From: CATQHW01 sp965243545
GTDB lineage: Bacteria; Spirochaetota; Spirochaetia; SZUA-6; Bin103
Assembly: GCA_965243545.1 (NCBI GenBank)
Contig: OZ251573.1
Coordinates: forward strand, 2,170,001 to 2,234,000
DNA length: 64,000 bases
Direction: 5' to 3'
How positions within the stretch are numbered: position 1 is the stretch's first letter; each line of letters begins with the position of its first letter. The position numbers and the translations under genes were made by a program. The notes under the pieces were generated by a model. That model was given only the letters and a program-made list of their open reading frames with translations, was not told the DNA's origin and searched no databases. Shown piece after piece: positions 58,327 to 64,000 of the stretch.

Positions 58327-60111
58327 CTACTCGGCCCGGTCCCAGGGGAAGGTGAAGGTCGGCTGCTCGGCGTAGCGGTCCTGCTCGAACACGATCCGTT
58401 GGCCGCAGCCGGGCTCCAGGCGGACCCGCACGTACGGGCGGTCGACGGTGGCGCGCGCCGATCCGGCCGCGGCGGCGCCGAAGCGGTGCTCCCCGTAGGC
58501 GCCGGCCTGCGCGACCACGGTGCGCGCCTCCGTCTGGTCCAGGTTGACCAGCGTCACCGCCACCTCGTCGGCGGACATCGAATCGACCAGCGCCGCCACG
58601 TCGGACGGAATGCCGGCCCGCCGGCGTTCGGGATCGAAGTAGCGCAGGCGGCTGTAGAGCGGGAATCCGTAGTGCCCGGTCTCCAGGCCGCCGAGCATCT
58701 GCTGCGTGAGCGCGGTCACCATCGCCGGGTTGGAGCCGTTGGGGTCGTCGGACATGCGCGCGTCGGGCGAGCTGGCGTCCCCGTGCATGCGCTCCACGCG
58801 CCGCCGCAGCTCGGCGAACTCGCGCTGCAGCGACTCGACCGGGAAGTCGGGGTTGTCCCCGTCCAGGTAGCGCACCCACGGGTCGCCGGCGATCAGCTTC
58901 TTGTCGCCGTCCCGCATCGACCAGAACCAGACCGGCATGGCGCCGTTGACGTACGGCTCCGGCCCGTAGTTGTACCAGCCCGGCGCCCCCTCCTCCTCGC
59001 CGTAGTTCTGCGGATACACGGTCTGCCCGTCGACCACCTTGGCGTTGGCGTTCACGCCGTCGATCACGCCGCGCCACGTGTCGACGTAGCCCTGATCGCC
59101 GGTCACGGTGAGCGCGTTGCCGAATCCGCGCGGCGCCCGTTCTATGAACAGGTGCCGGTGGAACCGGCCGCCGCTGCCGGGGTTGAGGTAGTCGTCGATG
59201 GAGAAGCCCCAGCCGTAGGTGCCGCCCCACCAGCGGCCGCCGCACTCCCCGCCCGGGGAGCCGTCCAGCCCGACGTTGGTCGGGATGATGCCGCCGTTGG
59301 CGGCGGTCCGCTCCCGCCAGGCGTCGACGTATTCGATGATCCAGTCCCGGTACTTGGCGTCGCCGGCGATCATGTAGGCGTTGATCGCCAGGGTGGTGGT
59401 CTGCAGGTTGAGCGGATGGTCGCCGGCCACGTCGTTGTATTCGGCGAAGTGGGCCAGCATCTGTTCGTAGCTGGTCTCGCGGTGACCGGGCTTGAAGCGG
59501 CCCTCGATCTCGATCCGGTCGCCGGTCCAGTCGAGCGCCGTCGCCTTGCGCAGCATCGGCCCGCGGCTGCCGTTGAACATGCTGCGGATCACGCGGTGCT
59601 GCGGATCGTAGTTCTTGGCGATCGGGTCCTCATCCATGTAGAAGCCGGCGTAGCGGCGCGTCCGGTCCCGGAAGGTCCGGTCGTACGGGGTGCAGAGGCC
59701 CTGCAGGTAGAAGGCGTTGAACCCTTCGCCGTTGTGCCCCCAGTCGAACATGACCGGGAACTCCTTGAAGTACATGCCGTCGCGGGCGAACGGCACCTCG
59801 ACGGTCTTGGCCTCCGTGTACTGCCGCAGGTGGCCTTCCCAGGCGGTCAGGTAGCGGTCCAGCACCGCGCGGTCCGCGCCGAGCGCGTACAGCAGGGTCC
59901 AGCCGGTGAAGTTCTCGGCGGCGTCGTCGGCGCCGTCGTCCCCTCCCCAGCGGGGCACGCAGCGCAGGTAACCCCGCTCGTCGAAGTACTTGGCGTAGAA
60001 CGCCCGGATCGCGGTCACCTGCGCGTCGAGCAGCGCGCGCTGCATCACCGCCCACGCGGGCGGCGCCATCGGCGTATCGATCGTCAGAAGCGAACGGGTA
60101 GCGGTCGGCAT
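58327..60111 (-). CDS. Unrecognised protein, probably (alpha/alpha)-barrel glycan enzyme
   Basis: 594 residues, no family recognised with confidence. The first 430 residues are helix-rich with Trp/Tyr/Asp/Gly turns of the toroid type: AENFTGWTLLYALG, PVMFDWGHNGEGFNAFYLQGL, GGRWWGGTYGWGFSIDDYLNPG and EEEGAPGWYNYGPEPYVNGAMPVWFWSM. The C-terminal 130 residues look like a beta-sandwich (ADEVAVTLVNLDQTEARTVVAQAG). Similar layouts occur in lyases and hydrolases of uronate-containing glycans. No signal peptide. The ATG is 7 nt after the pglZ stop and follows TATGAT by 6 nt, so it probably has its own leaderless promoter inside the pglZ end. Confidence 0.6.
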   Translation of the reverse strand: MPTATRSLLTIDTPMAPPAWAVMQRALLDAQVTAIRAFYAKYFDERGYLRCVPRWGGDDGADDAAENFTGWTLLYALGADRAVLDRYLTAWEGHLRQYTEAKTVEVPFARDGMYFKEFPVMFDWGHNGEGFNAFYLQGLCTPYDRTFRDRTRRYAGFYMDEDPIAKNYDPQHRVIRSMFNGSRGPMLRKATALDWTGDRIEIEGRFKPGHRETSYEQMLAHFAEYNDVAGDHPLNLQTTTLAINAYMIAGDAKYRDWIIEYVDAWRERTAANGGIIPTNVGLDGSPGGECGGRWWGGTYGWGFSIDDYLNPGSGGRFHRHLFIERAPRGFGNALTVTGDQGYVDTWRGVIDGVNANAKVVDGQTVYPQNYGEEEGAPGWYNYGPEPYVNGAMPVWFWSMRDGDKKLIAGDPWVRYLDGDNPDFPVESLQREFAELRRRVERMHGDASSPDARMSDDPNGSNPAMVTALTQQMLGGLETGHYGFPLYSRLRYFDPERRRAGIPSDVAALVDSMSADEVAVTLVNLDQTEARTVVAQAGAYGEHRFGAAAAGSARATVDRPYVRVRLEPGCGQRIVFEQDRYAEQPTFTFPWDRAE

Positions 60112-60117
60112 GGACCG

Positions 60118-60123
60118 ATCATA
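60118..60123 (-). promoter_or_regulatory. -10 box TATGAT overlapping pglZ stop, 6 nt before ATG
   Basis: On the minus strand the pglZ end CCTGTATGA continues as TATGAT, then six bases, then ATG at 60111. There is no Shine-Dalgarno sequence. The box would give the enzyme gene a leaderless transcript independent of BREX. Confidence 0.4.
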
Positions 60124-62521
60124 CAGGATTGTCGAAGAGGTCGAGTTGCGGGGCGGCGCCGGCCGCGCGGCCGGCCGGTTCCGGCCCGGATGACCGGCCA
60201 TGCCACCAGGCAGGATGGGGAGCGGGCGCCGGCCGCAGGCCCTTGACCGCGTCGCCCGGCGGGGCGAAGACGCCGATCGGGACGACCGCTTCCTGCAGGG
60301 TCAGGCCGCCGTGGTAGCCGTTCTTGCGCTGGCCGTAGCGCACGGTCTCGCTCCACGGGACGATGATCCGGCCGCGGCCGGCGGCCGCGCGCACGCGGTC
60401 GCCGGCGAGCTCGATCTCCGGGCCGGCGGGCGGGTCGCCGGCAGCGCGCCAACGGCCGTCGTCGCCGCCGGGGAGCTTGACGCCGTCCATTTCCGCCACG
60501 TGGCCGTGATCGGAGGTGAGCGCCACCACTCGGCCGGCGGCGTGCGCCTCGTGCAGCAGCTCCGGCAGCAGCCGTACGCGGTCGCAGCTCCAGAGCAGCT
60601 GCAGCTGTTCGGACTTGGCCAAGTGGTCGTCCACGGCGTTGAGGACCACGCCCACCACCTTTTGGCGCCGGTCGCCGAGCGCCTCCCGCACCGCCGCCGC
60701 CAACCCGAGCCCGGCATCGTCGATCAGGCCGGCCTTGTGGAACAGGACCGGCGGCCGGCCCCGTTGCGAAGCGGCGAGCAGCTCCGGGTGCCGGGCGAAC
60801 GCGGCTTTTTCCTGCGGGGCTTCGCCCTGCCGCACCGCGCCCGCCATCAGCGTCATGCGCGACGCCTGCGTGACCGTCGGCAGCGCCGCCAGCGCCGTGC
60901 GCGGGACGCCGCTCTGCCGGCGCCAACCGAGCGCGCGCAGGCTCTCGGCCAGTTCCTCAAAGACGCCGGCGTCCATGGCGTCCAGCACCAGCGCCAGCAC
61001 CGGGCGCAACCGCGCCAGCGGCGCTACGGCCTGCGCCAGGCAGCGCTCGATGGGGAGGAGGTCCGGTTCCGCCGCCGCGCCCGGTCCCGCGGTCCAGGCG
61101 CTCACCCGAGCCGCGAACGACCGATTGCGCTGCTCCCGCCGGCCGCGCACGGCAAGGTAGATCGCCCGGTAGAGCGCGGCGATGCCGGCGTGCGCGTCCC
61201 CTCCCAGCAGGCGGCGCCGGGCCCAATCTTCGAACGCTCCTTCGGCGGCGTGCTGCTCCATCATGGCGGCGATGGAGGCCGGGGCCGCCGCCGCGCGGTC
61301 ACTGCCGGCGCGGCCCGGGGCGCCGCCGTCCGGAATGCCAGCGTCCGGGACGCTGAGGCTGCGCAGCAGCCGCACGGCCATCTCCAAGCGCTCCGCGCGC
61401 TCCGGCTGCGCGCCGCAGGCGTCGTGAGCGCGCAGGCGGTCGTAAGACTGTTCCGCCGCGGCGAGCTTGGCCGCATCCGCCAGCGCGGCGCGGGCCGCGT
61501 CCGCGAACCGGTCCGCGCGGGCGCAGGACTGCTCCGGCGGCGCCAGCTTGGCGTCCGCCAGCGCGGCCTGCGCCGCGTCCGCGAACCGGTCCAGGCGGGC
61601 GGTCAGGCCGGCCGGCAGCACCGCGCTCCGTTCGGCCCAACGCTCCACCTTGAGCGCGGCCAGCAGCCGCTCGGTCCGTTCCAGCAATTCGCCGCGCTGC
61701 TCGGAAGGCGCCTTCCGCAGCGCGCGCCGGGCGCACGCCGCCCACTCCCGCCCGCGCGCCGGGTCGACGTCGGCGCCGCCGAGCATCGGCTCCAGGCGCA
61801 CCGCGGCGCGCGTCAGTTCCGCCGCCTCCGGCTCGCTGAACAGCACCTCGCAGGCCAGTCCAATCGGCGCCAGCTCGCGCGCGTTCCCGGCGGCGACCGC
61901 GCCGGCCAGCAGCGCGCCGAGGCCGCCGGCGCTCCCTTCCAACCGCTGCCGTACCGCTTCCGCCAGCGGCGCGGGCAGCGCGGCGAACCGCTCCGCGGCG
62001 TCCGGCCGCACGCTCCACCGCACGACGGCGTCCGCGTCGGGGCTCCCGTCCGCCAGCCCCAGGAAGTGGTCGAGCACCTGCCGCCACGCCGCGCCGGCGT
62101 CCAGCACCTTCGCCGGCAGGGTGCGCGGCGGCGGCGGCGCGGCGAGCAGCGCCTCGGCCATCCACCGATCCCCCGGCAGCCGAGGGTCCACGGTGGTCAC
62201 CCGGTAGGCGTCGCGGACCAGCTGCCACCGGTCCGGGTGGATCAGCCGCCGCCTCGCCAGGCGCGCCAGCACGTCGTCGCCCAGTTCGGTCCCATCCAGC
62301 GGCGTGAGCACCACCAGCCGCTCGCCGTCGCCGAGCGCGGCGAGCTGTTCGCTCACCGCCAGCGCGGACCGGCACCACGCCACGCGGAACGTGGCCGCCC
62401 CCGCGACGATCGAGTCGCCGCCGCGCCAGTGCGGGGCGTGAACGCCGACGACGCGCGTTTCCGGCCGCCGTTCGCAGAGCTGCGTGACCTGCAGCGCCAG
62501 CTGCTCGGGGGTGATGCTCAC
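60119..62521 (-). CDS. pglZ: BREX type 2 alkaline-phosphatase-like protein PglZ
   Basis: 800 residues. The N-terminal part matches BREX-2 PglZ (VVGVHAPHWRGGDSIVAG, VAWCRSALAVSEQLAAL, ERLVVLTPLDGTELGDDVLARL). The PglZ phosphatase core is C-terminal: LVLDAMDAG near residue 512, VVALTSDHGHVAEMDGVKL near 670, and HGGLTLQEAVVPIGVF before the end. PglZ is essential for BREX phage resistance. The GTG at 62521 overlaps the pglY stop as GTGA and replaces a longer in-frame reading whose extra N-terminus is Arg/Pro-rich noise. Residues about 310-358 contain a 27-residue tandem duplication. Confidence 0.88.
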   Translation of the reverse strand: MSITPEQLALQVTQLCERRPETRVVGVHAPHWRGGDSIVAGAATFRVAWCRSALAVSEQLAALGDGERLVVLTPLDGTELGDDVLARLARRRLIHPDRWQLVRDAYRVTTVDPRLPGDRWMAEALLAAPPPPRTLPAKVLDAGAAWRQVLDHFLGLADGSPDADAVVRWSVRPDAAERFAALPAPLAEAVRQRLEGSAGGLGALLAGAVAAGNARELAPIGLACEVLFSEPEAAELTRAAVRLEPMLGGADVDPARGREWAACARRALRKAPSEQRGELLERTERLLAALKVERWAERSAVLPAGLTARLDRFADAAQAALADAKLAPPEQSCARADRFADAARAALADAAKLAAAEQSYDRLRAHDACGAQPERAERLEMAVRLLRSLSVPDAGIPDGGAPGRAGSDRAAAAPASIAAMMEQHAAEGAFEDWARRRLLGGDAHAGIAALYRAIYLAVRGRREQRNRSFAARVSAWTAGPGAAAEPDLLPIERCLAQAVAPLARLRPVLALVLDAMDAGVFEELAESLRALGWRRQSGVPRTALAALPTVTQASRMTLMAGAVRQGEAPQEKAAFARHPELLAASQRGRPPVLFHKAGLIDDAGLGLAAAVREALGDRRQKVVGVVLNAVDDHLAKSEQLQLLWSCDRVRLLPELLHEAHAAGRVVALTSDHGHVAEMDGVKLPGGDDGRWRAAGDPPAGPEIELAGDRVRAAAGRGRIIVPWSETVRYGQRKNGYHGGLTLQEAVVPIGVFAPPGDAVKGLRPAPAPHPAWWHGRSSGPEPAGRAAGAAPQLDLFDNPV
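61446..61591 (-). repeat. Imperfect tandem duplication of 81-bp period inside pglZ
   Basis: Two segments, 61446-61513 and 61527-61591, share most bases. They encode RFADAAQAALADAKLAPPEQS and RFADAARAALADAAKLAAAEQS. The duplication adds about 27 residues of alanine-rich helix between the N-terminal and phosphatase domains. Confidence 0.75.
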
Positions 62522-64000
62522 CCGGCCGCGCCGTCCGCGTCCGAGTAGACCCTCCAATCGACGGTTACGCGGGTCGCGCCGGTCGCCCGTATCGCCGCTT
62601 CGATCTCTTGGAGCACGCCGGTGACGTCGCCGGCCGCCACGTCGCGGTGGCCGCGCCGCGCGGCCGGCGGAGTGGGGTCCGGCGGCGGCGGAGCCTGCCG
62701 GGCCGCTTCGGTGAGGAGTTCCAGCGCCCGGTTCTGGCACCACCTGACGGTGGCCGCCAGGGGCGTGACGTGCTCATCGCGGCGCAGGGCGTCATTCAGT
62801 TCCGCGTCGATCTCCGCCGCCTGCTCCCGGTACGGCGCGGCCAGGACCGCCAGCTTGGCGAACACCTGCCAGCCGTGCGGCGCCAGCGCCGGGGCGAGCG
62901 CCGCGGCGTCCTTCATCACCGCCGCCATGGCGACCGCGCTGGTCGGTATCTCCGCGGCGGTCAGCGTCGTCACCACCTCCCGGTCGTCCTCGCCGCCGGC
63001 CTCCGCCAGGGCCGACAGCACGGCCAGCGCGGCGTCCACGGTCCGCAGCCGGTCGCTGTCCGCCGCCGCCAGCGACCGTTCCCGCAGCCGTTCCCGGAGG
63101 CCGGCGGCGAGTTCGTCCACGGCGCTCCGGTGCGCGTCCGCGGCGGTGCGGACGGCGTGCGCCAACTCGCTCACGCTCCCGGCGCTGAGCGCCGGCGGCG
63201 CGGCGTGCCCGAACAGGTCCTTCGCGCGCTGCGCCGCCCGTTGGTACTCCTCGGTCGGCGGCAGCTCCCGGGCCTGCAGCTCGCAGGCGTCGTCGAGCCG
63301 CTCGATGGCCGCGGCGCCCGCCCGCCCGCGCCACGTGAAGCGCCGGCCGGCCTGCGCCGCGAACGCCGCGATCACCAGGTTCTGCACGTCGCGCGGCAGC
63401 CCGCGCCGCTCCGGCGCTTCGATCCAGCCGCGCACCATCCCCACGGTCATGGGACCGCCCCCGCGCCCGGCGTGCTTGCGGTGGATCTCGTCGAGCCAGC
63501 GCGACCTTATCTTGAAGTGGGTCTCTCCCATGTCGCCGAGCTGCAGCGGGACGGCGATCGCGGCCATCTCCTCGCGCGCCGCGCGCGGCGCTTCCACCCG
63601 CCCCTCGGGGTCGGCCGCCGCCCGCTCCACCACCTCCAGCACCCGCCGCAACGCCGGGCGCTTCACCTCGCAGCCGAACTCGGGATGGTCGGGATACTGC
63701 GCGGCAAGCGCCTGGCCAAACAGATGGTCCAGCGCGTCCCGGAACCCCGCCGCCGGCGGCGGGCGCACCGGACAGGCGGGGTTGAGGGAGTGGAACCGCT
63801 GGTCGAGCCCGTGACTGTCGTCGACGGCGCCGGCGTCGGCCCGGGATACGCCGTAGGCGGCGAGCAGATGGCTGCCGATGCGCGCCCGCATCTGATCGCG
63901 CTGATTGACCAGCAGGACGCGCGCCTGCTCGCGGTCGGTCTGCGACAGATGCGCGCCGTATTCGTTGAGGCGGTTGCCGGCGAGCACGCCGTCCAGCAGC
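62518..64000 (-). CDS. pglY: BREX type 2 ATPase PglY, C-terminal part (start outside window)
   Basis: 494 residues are visible and the frame stays open to the window edge, so at least half of the usual 1200-1300-residue protein is missing. EVKRPALRRVLEVVERAA and DMGETHFKIRSRWLDEIHRKHA fit the C-terminal half of PglY. So does ERRGLPRDVQNLVIAAFAAQAGRRF, and position directly before pglZ agrees. The nucleotide-binding domain must lie to the right. The last 100 residues include a basic Pro/Ala linker and VTVDWRVYSDADG. The stop overlaps the pglZ start as GTGA. Confidence 0.82.
   Translation of the reverse strand, partial: LLDGVLAGNRLNEYGAHLSQTDREQARVLLVNQRDQMRARIGSHLLAAYGVSRADAGAVDDSHGLDQRFHSLNPACPVRPPPAAGFRDALDHLFGQALAAQYPDHPEFGCEVKRPALRRVLEVVERAAADPEGRVEAPRAAREEMAAIAVPLQLGDMGETHFKIRSRWLDEIHRKHAGRGGGPMTVGMVRGWIEAPERRGLPRDVQNLVIAAFAAQAGRRFTWRGRAGAAAIERLDDACELQARELPPTEEYQRAAQRAKDLFGHAAPPALSAGSVSELAHAVRTAADAHRSAVDELAAGLRERLRERSLAAADSDRLRTVDAALAVLSALAEAGGEDDREVVTTLTAAEIPTSAVAMAAVMKDAAALAPALAPHGWQVFAKLAVLAAPYREQAAEIDAELNDALRRDEHVTPLAATVRWCQNRALELLTEAARQAPPPPDPTPPAARRGHRDVAAGDVTGVLQEIEAAIRATGATRVTVDWRVYSDADGAAG

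Noticed and set aside
56653..60246. A 1197-codon plus-strand open frame opposite the binding-protein and enzyme genes
   Set aside because: High GC leaves antisense frames open; the sequence is low-information Arg/Val/Gly/His without motifs, whereas the minus strand encodes recognisable proteins.
62521..62743. An N-terminal extension of PglZ to 62743
   Set aside because: The extra 74 residues are Arg/Pro/Gly-rich and overlap the pglY coding region; the GTG at 62521 sits in a GTGA overlap typical of this genome.
60119..64000. A complete BREX-2 system within the window
   Set aside because: Only part of pglY and pglZ are present at the edge; no methylase, kinase or helicase gene is visible, and brxD is distant.
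1..64000. Insertion sequences, transposases, integrases, tRNA or rRNA genes
   Set aside because: None were recognised on either strand, so the accessory character of the cassette at 14541-20187 rests on gene content and the AT-rich promoter, not on mobile-element remains.

Overview
The window is a very GC-rich bacterial chromosome segment, tightly packed with short operons whose genes often overlap by 4 nt (ATGA or GTGA). Gram-negative features are present: a LolD/MacB-type exporter with a lipoprotein adaptor, Sec-secreted proteins, and an FG-GAP/ASPIC-UnbV protein. The content (several phytanoyl-CoA-dioxygenase-like proteins, many intracellular glycosidases, LplABC-type sugar transport, GH101) resembles uncultured marine or sponge-associated lineages such as high-GC Spirochaetota or Poribacteria-like bacteria. 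That placement is inference only: no rRNA, tRNA or marker gene is present. No insertion sequence, phage gene or CRISPR array was seen.

Layout. 1-13528 (minus): a partial BON-like gene, a GH20 hexosaminidase with two Opp/Dpp-type permeases, a DUF4097-like secreted protein, a heparinase II/III protein, three related beta-propeller glycosidase-like proteins, and a frameshifted FG-GAP/ASPIC-UnbV protein. 13554-14501: a phytanoyl-CoA dioxygenase family protein. 14541-20187 (plus): a defence-like cassette with its own AT-rich promoter, comprising an AAA ATPase, an unknown protein, a degenerate BrxD paralogue, an intact BrxD-like ATPase and a DUF4143 ATPase. 20236-25076: an amidohydrolase, another propeller protein, an OSBS/NSAR-type enolase, a second PhyH protein and ArfB. 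25122-30060 (minus): gamma-butyrobetaine hydroxylase, a BKACE enzyme, a carnitine dehydrogenase-thioesterase fusion and an MFS transporter, forming a complete route from gamma-butyrobetaine to glycine betaine. 30277-33672: an NfeD-like protein and two flotillin-like SPFH proteins. 33713-36488: hisI-hisG, an oxidoreductase and an orphan antitoxin. 36572-42184: an exporter operon (ATPase, adaptor, FtsX-type permease, second ATPase carrying an AbrB-like C-terminus). 42192-58188: a third PhyH protein, a fifth propeller protein, two GH101-like proteins, two GH32 proteins (one starting with a 15-bp tandem repeat), two LplBC-type permeases, a GH110-like beta-helix protein and the solute-binding protein. 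58327-64000 (minus): the 3' part of pglY, pglZ (BREX type 2) and an unrecognised enzyme-like gene.

How it fits together. Much of the window looks devoted to importing and dismantling host- or matrix-derived glycans (mucin-type O-glycans, glycosaminoglycan-like polymers, fructans), mostly with enzymes that lack signal peptides and so probably act on imported oligosaccharides. Carnitine catabolism can yield the osmolyte glycine betaine. BREX-2 parts flank the metabolic genes in two separate places: pglY and pglZ at the right edge, and brxD with a pseudo-ATPase partner 42 kb away on the other strand. The latter sits in a cassette whose composition I do not recognise and which is the best candidate for something undescribed. 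Several genes without a Shine-Dalgarno sequence have a TANNNT box 6-9 nt before the start codon, suggesting leaderless transcripts.
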